This document shows, in pieces, positions 1 through 12,700 of a stretch of DNA of 64,000 bases (the stretch's first letter is position 1; the number at the start of each line of letters is the position of its first letter). The translations under genes and the position numbers were made by a program. A model generated the notes under the pieces. It had not been told where the DNA came from. It was given only the letters and a program-made list of their open reading frames with translations, and made no database searches. The stretch comes from Spisula solida (lineage: Eukaryota; Mollusca; Bivalvia; Venerida; Mactridae): assembly GCA_947247005.1 (NCBI GenBank), contig OX365953.1, forward strand, positions 687,001 through 751,000, given 5' to 3'.

Positions 1-1415
1 ATTGCACTGTACGTAAGCTTACATTTGCAGGTTTTCATGAAATACGGGGTATGAAAAAGTTTTAAAATGATTTTGATTTGCAGTTTTATAACGGACGGAA
101 CCTAAATATTTAAGATTCTACATGTACGTCGGTTTATCTTACGATAATTAAAAGTCTGTGCGAATCAGTACGTTCGAAGCAACGATGTTGCATTTAATAA
201 TTCTATTTCTCGTATGCGTTAAAGTTCCCAATTGTTGCCTATTGAACTTGTTCTGAAACGTATGTGTTGTTTAAATCACGCTCATTAATTAAATATCTTC
301 TACTTCGTGTTTAATATAACGAATCGAAAATACGGAAATCAATTTAAGTGTTAGGGATTACGCTATTGTCATAAAATGTGATTATAACGATGTGTGAAAA
401 ATACGGACTGTAAAAAATTTAGTATGACATTTTTCGGAGGTGTGAAATTTCGCTCGGATGATTGCCTCGAGATAAGGTAATTAATTATCGTTGAAAATTG
501 TTGATTGGACCGACACCTGCGCTCGAATTAGACCGGATGCTCGTAATAACTTTACTCGAGTTAGAGGGATAAATTAATGTACAATATAGAGCAAATTCGT
601 CGGGACTTTGAAATTTGCTCGAATTAGGCCGGTTGCTCGAATAATCGCTGCTCGTGTTACCGAGGTTTTACTGTACTTACATAAATATGTTACTATAAAT
701 AGTAACAAATTTGAGCCGTTTTCCTCTGATTATATATTTTACCCGGCCATTATATAACGTAACTGGCCATCACGTGAGGGCAGATTACTGATAACGGTCC
801 GCAGAACAGAATAACGTGACATAAAATGGCGTGCAACTGATGTCGCCATAACTGTATTTCAAGTTTTAGAAATGAATAACATGTTTTAAAAGCGAAAACA
901 GACACAGAAATGGAAACAAAACCTTTATTAATGCTTTGGGAATTTAATGCCTTGAATTAGAAGTAAAATACGTATTATAGACGACAATACATGATGTAGC
1001 GGGCGGGAGTCTTGATAATTGACCCATAGTTCGCATGATCATCCTCAGGCTAAATTATCTAGACCCCCGCCCTACACAGCCGTGTATTATCCTATAAATA
1101 CATACAAAATATCCGGATCCCATACAAACATCTACAGATTTATATACAATATCAATATACTTAAAATGTTCCATACTAGACCATATTTCTAATTTTTCAA
1201 ACTTTAAATGTGAGTAAATAATTTATTTTTCTACATTATGAAAAAAAGTTGTGGGAAATAAGGAAAGAATCGCTGGAAATAAAAAAAGAATCGTTGGAAA
1301 TAAAGAATCGCTGGAAATAAAGAAAGAATAGCGGGAAGCAAGCTATTTGCATCAAATCATGCAACACAAAGGTTCAAATGTATGAATAAAATAAAGCGTA
1401 TAAACATAGAAATAC
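1..1415. other. Non-coding DNA at left edge, NLE1 intron
   Basis: No exon could be supported here. By position it lies downstream of the NLE1 exon-4 donor (minus strand), so it is probably intron 4. It holds diverged copies of a GCTCGAATTAGRCCGG-like motif at 510-660 and an imperfect inverted repeat at about 996-1077 (arms GTAGCGGGCGGG and its complement). It also contains a short minisatellite, listed separately. Confidence 0.45.
1253..1335. repeat. Short minisatellite, about 4 copies of 17-21 bp
   Basis: Direct copies of GGAAATAAAGAAAGAATCGC with small indels, seen by eye. It lies about 80 bp past the NLE1 exon-4 donor, inside the intron. Confidence 0.7.
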
Positions 1416-3556
1416 CTGGCTACTTTTACAACCGGATGCCAACTTTTTGCCATCAGGTGACCATGCTATTGCTAGAATCCAGTGTTTATGTGCTTTACAT
1501 GTATACTGTGGAGTCTCTGTATTTACATCCCAAAACCTGACTGTAGTATCCCCAGAACCACTAGCTAAATATCTGTAACCAAAAAAACTATTTTAAAGTC
1601 ATTTTTAAATATATATTATGAATTTTTCAAATAAGTCCCACTGGTCAACAGTATTTCAGTCATATAGAGACTATGAAGTCCAGGGCACTCATTTGACCAT
1701 ATTTGGGGCCGAATATCGGCCCAATTTCTCTCCTAAATGAATATACATTTTCCCCCTATTTTCTGAAAAAAATCCCCTCCAAAAAAAATCAGTGAAGAGC
1801 CTTTGTAAATGCTGTTCAGTCATTGCTGTATCTGTTGTTATAGCTTAAAATTGGCTTTTTGTTCAGATAATATGTATTACTTTTATAATAGTATTGATAT
1901 TTGTAAAAGACAAAATTCCCCTTTTTCTTCAAAACAATGCAAAATTCCCCTACCTGAGGGCCCCTGGCCCCAGACCCAAAAGTGTAGTGAGAGCCCTGAA
2001 GTCGCATTATCTTGATAATGGGCAGACCAGCAGTTTCTTGGACCTAGCCGACACTGAGCATCAAGCAGGATGGATATATACTAGTACATGTACCATTATT
2101 TACAACTTAGAGAATGCCTAGTCCTTGAAACAAACTTGAAACCTCTCATACTGAAAGGTTTTACCATTTGTATGGCCCTTAGGGGCAGGGATTTTACCAG
2201 GGGTTTGAAAAAGCAAAATAAATGTCCCCGCTATTTCCCGGGTGGGGGGGGGGGGGCGTAGTTTGCGTAATGAATACTAACCTTCCATCTGGACTAAACT
2301 GTGCAGCAATGACGGCCTCAGCATGACCGGGTATAGAACTAGTACATCGTGTGACTGCTCGTACACGGAATATAGCCTGAGGTTGATAGACAATATCTAA
2401 CACTTGTTCTGAACCTTCTAATGTCTTCTCATCTAGAGTAACATCAAGACTTTCTGTTATCTCTTTGTCATTTACAAAGAATGAATACGGAACAGTCTCC
2501 TCCTGAAATATGATTCACTTGTATGTTTATTTGTATTGCGTTAACTGTCATATATCAACGATACTTAAGACTTGAACAGCATTTCCAAGAAACAGGATAT
2601 AGTACCAATGATTGTCAGCAACCAGGCCAGCAGAGAATAACACTTCCGATCATCAGTTCTTACATAATATAAAGCAAAATTAACAATTGGGAGGCAAGGA
2701 TATATAAGTTTGAGAGATTTTAGATTTAATCAAAATGTACATGCCATTATATTTTGTTCAATGGCAATTTTCACCAAATGTTCCAATACACTTTAGAGCA
2801 TGTTCAGTATGATATTACAAATATAATTATAATAATAACTTGAAACATTATTATATACTACACATACATGCATTGAGCTTGCATGAAAAAAATTGGATGT
2901 TTAATACTGTAACTGTCCAAATGTAAGTGAGTCACCTCTCATAAAACAAAACTGAAAGTAGTACCTTTTGTAGAAGAGCATTACATATCAACTGCAGTTT
3001 ATCGACCGTTATATCAACAGGAAGATCAAAAGCACTCCCAGTTGTTTCACCTGTTTCACTTTTAAACTGAGCCAAAATTCTGCGACCAGACTGGTCCTGT
3101 TCTGTGTCCCCTTGCTCCGAACTAAAACAAACATTGAGGTCATGATGACACATTCAAATTAGACTAAACAAGCCCCACACCCTCAGTCAAAAAAGGGAGA
3201 TACAAATTTGAGGGTTTTCATCTAGTTAATATAAATATAATTAAACCTCAAAAATAAATATTATGCACATTAAATCAACACTTAAATAGTTCCATTATGC
3301 TATCATGTACCTAGTGTATTTTATGTCTTGAATATTGGTAACAATGAAGCATATCCGAAATTTTACAGTATCCGAATACCAAGCTATTGCTTGTAAACAA
3401 ACTCATTATGGACAGATCCTGAAGTTTACACCAATGACAACATTTTAAAATCAAGCATATATACAATGCTACACAATGGGTTAAATTTCGTGACCAATAA
3501 AACATTACATTATTAATTACAATAATTTTATTTGACATTTTGCATGTTTACCTCAT
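1416..3556 (-). CDS. NLE1: Notchless homolog (NLE1), 5' four exons, partial
   Basis: NLE1 (yeast Rsa4) is a WD40 assembly factor of the pre-60S ribosome that is stripped off by the AAA ATPase midasin. Exons on the minus strand: 3556-3552 (ATGAG then GTAAAC), 3121-2965, 2502-2282 and 1572-1416. All have AG/GT borders, and phases join without a break. The first ~180 residues are seen: an N-terminal NLE domain ([50 protein letters not shown]) followed by the first WD40 blades ([49 protein letters not shown]). Known family members have about 480 residues, so later exons should lie left of the window. The start codon is inferred from phase and the perfect donor 5 nt later. The family call is strong because these motifs are highly conserved. 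Confidence 0.9.
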
Positions 3557-3785
3557 GTTTCACGTGTTTCCGGTTAAGTCTGAGGGAGCAGCTAGTTTAT
3601 TTAAAAAAAATAACAGCACCCAACCAACTAAATTCAAAACATTGCAATAAAAAACTAACACACATCAAAATTAAATATTTCTTTAATTGTTATTTGTTAA
3701 TATTGACCCTCGCCATTCGGTCAATCGACACTCATCCAATAACACAAAATAACTGCTCCCTACACGCCAACGGTCGAACTCCAAA
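3557..3785. promoter_or_regulatory. Putative bidirectional promoter of NLE1 and MRPL18
   Basis: The two predicted start codons face away from each other with only 229 bp between them. A CCAAT pentamer (plus strand, near 3736) and AT-rich flanks are visible, with no clear TATA box. No transcript evidence is available, so shared promoter use is inferred from geometry. Confidence 0.55.
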
Positions 3786-6700
3786 ATGAATAAACTCTTG
3801 TCACTACGTGTTATTTCTCCCGCTTTACTTGAAACAACAGCGTTCTCGTGTAAAACATTACAATGTTCAGGTAGATATTGCATTTATACCATCTACCATG
3901 TACTCTAATGATTGTAAACAGTGTGTAATCAGTTTTCGCGATGTAAAATGTGGGTGGGTGGGGTAACTAATGTCAAACAAATATGGTAGACTATCTATGT
4001 GATAAAAGTTATGATATCTATTTTCGTGACCACTAAATAATTGCGGTGGTGCCTCATATTCAGCATAAACAGTGCATCAGAGATCTGGACCCCCCAGAGT
4101 CTAGACTAAAAAGCTGTCTCCAACTTTACAGAGGCTGCTGATTATTCCACAGGGTATTGATGCATATTATTTTATGAGTGTGCGACCGCCTTATATCTCA
4201 TATACGAATAAAGGGAAACAACGCTACAATGGGGTGGCCTTTGATTTCAACGTAATAAACACAAACTAACATACGGAGAAAATCCTCTTGCTTTTCGATA
4301 GAAATATGATTTATCAGCAAGCAACACCAAACTAAATGATCGTCAGGTCTAAATTAAGCGAGAAATTAACAAAAATGTCTCAGAATCATGCCATTTTTGC
4401 CGATGTCAGTTGGCCCATCCTAACCTGAATTTTCACTTTAAATAAAATGTTAAATTCTCCTTAAATATCTAGTTTGATTATTTTAAATACTAGTGGTATT
4501 TAAGCATGATCGATAGGTGCAAATAAACTATGATATTCCATTCTGCATTCATTTATTCACGCAACTTTCTTTTATCTATGTATAGTATTGTGTTTTATTT
4601 TCAGCCATCATTAGAACAAGATGTATCAGCACAAGTTCTTATATGCAATCAGCTAACAATAATAACATTAAAGTGAATCCATTATTTACCAACAGGAATC
4701 CAAGGTATACAACGCTTCTTTCATTCATTAAAACTTTCTCCTACAGTGACTGCATTTTACTTCACAAATAGATCTGCTTAAAAATTCATCAATAGTGTGC
4801 CCTTTAATGTGATTCATATAATTGTGCCTGAACTTCAGGTTTTTGAGTGTAACGAAAAGTATGTTTTTCTTTATTTTCCCAAAATAAATGGTTAATTTTT
4901 TAGGATTTCAGGTTTTTAGGAATTTCTGACTTTCACCCATGGATTCAAACCCATACTGTATAGAGCCATCGCCTAGCAATGCCAAGAATGAAAGCATTAG
5001 ACAGTTGACTAATTAGCTATTAGTTCACAACTAGAGATTAGACGATGATCAAGTATACTTGATTGATCGAATTACTTTATTCCATAATGATCGAGAATTG
5101 TGAATTTAAATATAAAATAAACAAAGATTTAAATTTTTTTTTAAAGAGTATAAACTATGAGTGTTGTACTTTGTAGTTATTATTGTGGCTTGATCTTTCA
5201 ATTTCAGAGCTTTGGAATATCTTGGACTGGAGCCAAAAAGAAAGGGTTGGAAATATCAGTCCCCTAGAGTAGACTATTATCATAAGTAATTGAATTATTC
5301 TACGTTCTTTTATGCCGCAGCACCTACGGATGTGTATAGTGATTTTCCATCTGTTACGTTCGAAAATGTTAACCGAAACTTAAAAGTTGTTAAACCTCTA
5401 ATACTTTAGAAGTCCATCAAGGAATTGCTTTCAAACTTGGCATTCTTGTTTACCACCATAAACACCTTAAATTGTAAACACATGTAACACTATCCAACAT
5501 TTCAACAGAATTAAGGCACCTGATTGACTTAAGCTAGTTATTATGAACAAGGCTTCCACCAGGGCATAAGTGTTTATTAAACACAGTCTTGTTTATAATG
5601 TCAGAGTTATGAAAACTAGGATCCTGGGGTCAGACAAGGATGACAATCTCTTATAATAAACACTTATGCCCTGGTGGAAGCCTTGTTCATAATAACTAGC
5701 TTAAGTCAATAAGTTTGATTGATTTTTGAGAAGTTGATCGATTGTTTTATGAGAAGTTTATTGATTGTTTAAAATTAGTTTATGAGAAGTTGATTGTATG
5801 TTTTAGATTGGTTTATGAGAAGTTAATTGTATGTTTTAGATTGGTTTATGAGAAGTTGATTGTATGTTTTGATTGGTTTATGAGAAGTTGATTTAGGAAA
5901 TAGATCGCTGTTTTGCGTGATATACCGGTGAATATATCACGGTTTAGAGAGTTCATATGCGTAGAAATTAATCATGAAGGCCGTAGGCCTGAGTGATTAA
6001 TTACTAAGCATATGAACGACAAACCGTGATCATTTCACCGGTATATCACGCAAAACTGCGATCTTTTTGCATTCTTACAAGTGTAATTTGTGCAATTCTA
6101 TACGGACTAATTGGTGAGTTATTTTTCATGTTGCTATAGACAACTTCCACTGTTCAAAGTATCGTAACGTCCGCCCCTGGATTTTTAGCTCACCTGAGCA
6201 CGAAGTGCTCAAGGTGAGCTATTGTGATCACCCTTTTGTCCGTCGTGCGCCGTCCAGTGTCCACCAATTGGACTGTTAACACTCCAGAGGTCATAATTTC
6301 ACTTAATCTTTTTTAAACTTGGTCACAATATTTGTCTCTATGAAATCTAGATCAAGTTCGTAACTGTTGATCAGTATTAATATAATACTGGTAGGATCTA
6401 CACAGAAATATAAAACGAAAACAAAGCACGCTTCGACCACGTTGTAATTACTAACAAGAAGGACAACTCTTACACAATAAGTAACTAAAAGGTTATACAT
6501 GGTTAAGTCCCTTAGACAATATCAACATCTCCCTTTCTTTGGAAAAACTATGAAATATTAGCTTAAACAAAACAAAACAAACATTTTCAATCAATCAAAA
6601 CAAGTATTACAGTACAAATATCGTCATGATTAAATGGAAACTATATCCATGAACAACTAAATCTCATGCTGTGCAAGCTATAGTCTATTTGAATCTCATT

Positions 6701-9700
6701 CATTTTTTCACAAGTTCTGAAACATTCAAACACTGATGGTCATGAATGTCCTTTTTTTAAACAATTGGGATATTCAATTATAGTCTAAATATGAAAACTT
6801 TCATATATCCTTCTGTGCAATTTAACAAACAATAACTGTTTTAGGGTGTTAGACATGAGTCAGAGCACAATGAATGCACAATACATGTGTATCAATTATA
6901 AACTATTAAACGAAACTGCATATATGGCACTTTAACTAATATCTAATAAAATCGTTCAAATAAGCCGGAGCTTTCCTCTCACGTCTCGGTCTGTTTGTTT
7001 CTTGTAGATTGTCTGTAGGACCATTACAGACTTGGTTGGCAAAACAGGTCTTTGCTGATCGATTGGATTGTCCATTATAACCCGGGAAGGAGATTGGTCT
7101 CGGATTTGAACAGGAATCTCAGTAGGCCGTACATGTTTCCTTTTTCTCTTATAGTCTACATTATCGGATGATGTGACAGCAATGTTGCGGTTTTCAGCAT
7201 TAGCTACCTTTCCTTTAACCCAGGGTTCATTTACATTATGTTTGAAGAACACAGACTGCTGATTGGTTAGTTCTGGTAGTTTCGTAGTGTGTTTATCATA
7301 GTTTCGTTTCACTGATTCTTTGCGTTTTAGTCTCGATTCAGTTATGGAATTTTCATTATACACTTTTGGTATAACTGATCGCGTTTGACTCCCGAACATC
7401 ATTTCAGCTGGACTAAGGTTAGTGTCTTTCCTGGGGGTGTTCTTGAGTTCAAGCATAGCTTCATATGGGTCACTCTTTGATTTGGAGCATTTTATCATCA
7501 TTTTTTTAATGATCTTTACACCAGATTCCGCTTTTCCATTCGATTGTGAGTGATATGGACTCGTAATGTGATGATTTATTCCCCATGATTTAACAAAATC
7601 TGAGAATTCACTGGAAGCAAACTGTGGACCTCCATCGGACACTAAACGAGCAGGTATTCCAAACGCAGCAAACTGTTTTTTGAGTTTTTGAATAACTTTG
7701 AAGTAGTAGTGTTTAGTAAGTCAACTTCAATATAATTAGTATGGTAATCTATACTCAAAAGGTAATCAAGTCTTTCAAGATGAAACAGATCAAGGGCAAC
7801 TTTCTCCCATGGATACTTTCCATCGTCATGTTGTTGCAACTCTTCTTTCGGGTTGTTTGGCTTCAATTCCATACACTGTTCACAGTTTTCAGCGATTTCC
7901 TTGACCTCTTTATTCATACCTAACCAAAACACTGTACCTCTAGCACGTCTGAGCATGCTATCATAACCTAAATGAGCACTATGGAGTTTTGATTTTACCT
8001 TTTGTCTTAGGCCGTCTGGTATTAGAACTGCTTCTTTCTTCAGGATAACTCCTTCACTATGACTTAGTGTGTCCCTGATGGCAAAATAAGGTCTGATACA
8101 TGGTTTTACATCTTCTTTGTTTTCTTGCCATCCTTCAGTAATGGCGACAATGAGTTCCTGTAGAGTCTCACTATTCTCTGTTGCCTGTCTAATTTCTCGT
8201 AATCTTACGTCAGCAACATCATTAAATGCATTAACATTCAGAATGCGGACTCGGGTGAATTCACTGTCTGCATTTTCATAAATTGATCTGCTTAAAGCAT
8301 CAGCTAAAATGAGGTCAGATCCTTTAATGAATTCAAATTTGATGTCATATCTGTACAGTCTCATCAGTATGTCCTGTAAGCGTTTTGGTGCTTGACTTAT
8401 AGGTTTCTTCAGAATCATTTCCAATGGTTTATGATCATTTTGAACTGTTACAGGTCTACCATAGGTATACTGGTCAAACTTTTCTAAACCGTACAATACA
8501 GATAATGCTTCTTTTTAGCTCACCTGTCACAAAGTGACAGAGTGAGCTTTTGTGATCACTCTTCGTCCGTCGTCCGTCCGTCCGTCGTCCGTCCGTCGTC
8601 CGTCCGTCAACAATTTGCTTGTGTAGACACTAGAGGTCACAATTTTGACTTAATCTTTATGAAACTTGGTCACAATGATCATCTCAACAAAATCTAGGTC
8701 AAGTTCGATATTGGGTCATCCGGGGTCAAAAACTAGGTCACAAGGTCAAATTATAGAAAAACCTTGTGTAGTCACTAGAGGTCACAATTTTGACTTAATC
8801 TTTATGAAACTTGGTCACAATGATCATCTCAACAAAATCTAGGTCAAGTTCGATATTGGGTCATCCTGGGTCAAAAACTAGGTCACAAGGTCAAATTATA
8901 GAAAAACCTTGTGTAGTCACTAGAGGTCACAATTTTGACTTAATCTTTATAAAACTTGGTCACAATGATCATCTCAACAAAATCTAGGTCAAGTTCGATA
9001 TTGGGTCATCCGGGGTCAAAAACTAGGTCACAAGGTCAAATCATAGAAAAACCTTGTGTAGTCACTAGAGGTCACAATTTTGACCTAATCTTTATGAAAC
9101 TTGGTCACAATGATCATCACAACAAAATCTAGGTCAAGTTCGATATTGGGTCATACGGGGTCGAAAAATAAGGTCACAAGGTCAAATCATAGAAAAACCT
9201 TATGTAGACACTAGAGGTCACAATTTTGTCTTAATCTTTATGAAACTTGGTCACAATGATCATCTCAACAAAATCTAGGTCAAGTTCGATATTGGGTCAT
9301 CCGGGGTCAAAAACTAGGTTACAAGGTCAAATCATAGAAAAACCTTGTGTAGTCACTAGAGGTCACAATTTTGACATAATCTTTATGAAACTTGGTCACA
9401 ATGATCATCTCAACAAAATTTAGGTCAAGTTCGATATTGGGTCATCCGGGGCAAAAACTAGGTCACAAGGTCAAATCATAGAAAAACCTTGTGTAGACAC
9501 TAAAGGTCACAATTTTGACTAAATCTTTATGAAACTTGGTCACAATGATCATCTAAACAAAATCTAGATCAAGTTCGATATTGGGTCATCCGGGGTCAAA
9601 AACTAGGTCACAAGATCAAATCATAGAAATACCTTGTATAGTCACTAGAGGTCACAATTTTGGCCTAATCCTTATGAAACTTGGTCAGAGTGATCATCTC

Positions 9701-12700
9701 AACAAAATCTAGGTCAAGTGCGATATTGCATCAGGGTCACAAATCACAGGTCTTGCATGTACTGCTATAACAGGTGAGCGACCTAGGGCCCTTTGGGCCC
9801 TCTTGTTCAATTTGCGCCCATTTGCGTTCACTTGGTTTCAAAGATCTTGATGCGAATTCTATCGGTTTACCGCCTTGCATTATTACAGCACCAAGACCAA
9901 ACTGACTACTGTCCGTTTGTAAAACTAGCTCTTGGTTTGGATCAAAGTAAGCGAGAATCGGAGCTTCTGTGACTTGCTTCTTCACCTTGTTGAATGCGTC
10001 TTCACATTTCTTAGACCAAACGAAAGAAACATCCTTCCTAGTCAGGAAACGTATCGGTTCCAATGTGTCAGCAAGAGATGGTAGGAATTTAGCAAGATAT
10101 TGTACTAGACCACACAGTCGTTTCACATCACTAACATCCTTAGGAGCAGGCATATTTAGGATAGCCTCTATTTTCTGCTCATCTGGTAGGATGCCTTTAT
10201 CTGTGATTTTATGTCCATGGAACACTAGTGATTTTAAACCGATTTCTCTCTTATCATCATTTAGAACAATATGTCTCTCTTGACAACGTTCATTTAGCTT
10301 ATTTAACTTTAGATTATTGTCCCTCATGGGTTCTTCGTCAGTTGTACCCTGACCGGCAATAATGATGTCGTCGGCTATCGTGAAGATACCATCTAAGCCT
10401 TCTAAGGCTTCATTCAGCTTGCGTTGAAAAATTTTGCTCGATATGCACAGGCCAAATGGGAGCCTTGCCCATCTGTATCTACCAAAGGGGGTGATCATCG
10501 TGGTTAGGTCACTTGATTCTTCATCTAGTAATACATGCCAGAATGCTTCCTTAACATCAAGTTTGCTGAATATTCTTGCATTCTGCAGTTTTGGAAGAAT
10601 ATCATCCAGTGTTGGGAGCGAGTATTTCTCACGTTTCAAAGCCGTATTTAGTGCTTGTGGATCAATACAAATTCTTAATTTTCCATTTGGTTTCTGCACG
10701 AGGGCCATTTGATTGATCCATGTTGTGGGTTTCGTGACTGGTACCAGAACTTCTCTCTTAACAAGGTTATCGAGATCGCGTTTGACCTTGTCTCGCAAAG
10801 CTAAAGGAAGTTTTCTACACCCTTGATCTTTGGGTTTGATTTCAGGGTCAATAGTTAGTTTGGCGTAACCAAAGTTACCCAAATCATTAAAAGTGTCAAG
10901 TTTAGCAATAAATTTGTCCATGTTTACAGTAACAAATCCCAGACTCTCAATAGTTTTCAAACCCAATAAGCACTGGAACTTATTTGGGACCACAACAAAA
11001 TTCACTTTGTGATCTTCACCAGTTTTAGGGTTGGTGACAAGTAAGTCTGTTTCACCAATCGGTTTCATTACACTGTCATTAAACATTCTCAACCGTGCAG
11101 TGCTAGGTTTAGTTTGCTTTCGACAGATTGTATTTACATCAGCAGCACTGTCCAACTGAAACTTTACATCAATGTCATTGACCAACAGATTTGCAGTGAT
11201 TGTTCTCTTATTACTGGGTCGATTTACCACATTTAACCAGTATTCATCCGCTTCAGAGTCAACAGTTTCTGGTTCTTCAGTCACTAAATGAACTTTCTTA
11301 CACTTGATCATGAAATGGTTCCGACCCTTACAGTTATTACATGTCTTGCCCCAAGCAGGACATAGTTCCTTCTTCATTGGATGTGAGCGTCCACAGAATT
11401 TACATTATTTATTCTCAGCAGATTTAGCAGGTTGTTGCGGTTTGTTCATTTTAGCCTTGTTGATCTTTGAGTCAACCTGAAGGTTGTTCATTTGCTCTAC
11501 CTGTTTGTTGGCCTGTTCGTATGATTGGCAAATTCTGATAGCCTTTCGAAGATTCAAATCATCATCACGAAGTAGTAACTGTTGCACTTTACCGGAAGTG
11601 CTGAACACTATTTTATCTCTAATCATTCTGTCCTCCTTGTCACCGAAATTGCAAGATTTAGCTCTTGCACGCAGTTCCGTGCCAAACTGATCAAAAGGTT
11701 CACAGTAATTGGTAGACCAAAACTTGTGGCTTTCGGCCACTTCATTCTGTCTCGGGTTACAGTATTTTTCAATCATTGACAACACATGAGTTGGGTTTTC
11801 TTTGTCTTGACCGTCCCAATCAAAATGTTCATATACACGGATAAGGTTTTCTCCGCCACAGTTAATGATGGTTGCAGTCTGTACCGCATCGTCCAGAGAC
11901 TTGATTCCCGAGGCAGTTAGACATATCTCGACACTCCTTTTCCAAGTTTTAAAATTCTCACTCACATTTCCACTGGTAATGTTCAATTCACATGGAAGTC
12001 TTAAGTTAGAGTTTATGTGGTGAACGACAGGAGGAGCCGTCGCCATCGTTGAACAGTTTTAACAAGATTCAACGGGTCGCGAAAAATTAGACTAAGGTGA
12101 CGCAATGTTCATCAACATGAATTACAGTTCAAAATAGCAATTTTAGAGTCTTCACCTTAGCTATCACATATATTGGTTCTTGATAACTACCGCTGCCACC
12201 ATGTTGATCAGTATTAATATAATACTGGTTGGATCTACACAGAAATATAAAACGAAAACAAAGCACGCTTTGATCACGTTGTAATTACTAACAAGAAGGA
12301 CAACTCTTACACAATAAGTAACTAAAAGGTTATACATGGTTAAGTCCCTTAGACAATATCAACAGTAACTGGGTCATATGGGGTCAAAAACACGGTCACC
12401 AGGTCACATCAAAGAAAAAAAACCTTGTTAACACTCTAGAGGTCACATTATTGACATGATCTTAATGAAACTTGGTCACAATGTTTGTCTCTATGAAATA
12501 TAGGTCAAGTTTTGCAACTGGATCATCTGGGGTCAAAACCAAGGTCACTAGGTCACATCAAAGAAAACTTTGTTAACACTCTAGGTCAAATTTTTGACAT
12601 AATCTTAATAAAATTTGGTCACAATGTATGTCTCTATGAGATCTAGGTCAGGTTTGCAACTGGGTCATCTGGGGTCAAAAAACAGGTCACCAGGTCACAT

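Larger units (their letters stand above)
6365..12364 (-). mobile_element. Ty3/Gypsy LTR retrotransposon, 6.0 kb, defective
   Basis: Two 163-bp LTRs (TGTTGATCAG...ATATCAACA) with about three differences are bounded by the 5-bp duplication GTAAC (6360-6364 and 12365-12369). On the minus strand the 5' LTR is the right one, followed at once by a primer-site-like TGGTGGCAGCGG. A purine tract AAAGAAAGGGAGA precedes the 3' LTR. The order Gag, zinc knuckle, protease, RT, RNase H, integrase is that of Metaviridae-like elements. Three lesions disable it: a TAA before the zinc knuckle, a HINE insertion in RNase H, and a frameshift in integrase. High LTR identity suggests a fairly recent insertion. Confidence 0.9.

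Noticed and set aside
1090..1130. Possible NLE1 exon 5 on the minus strand (a TATGGGATCCGGA stretch resembling a WD motif)
   Set aside because: No acceptor precedes it, the frame closes quickly, and the expected blade sequence does not follow.
10434..10712. Plus-strand frames opposite Gypsy pol (also 9969-10283 and 11484-11779)
   Set aside because: They are antisense shadows of the pol and gag frames.
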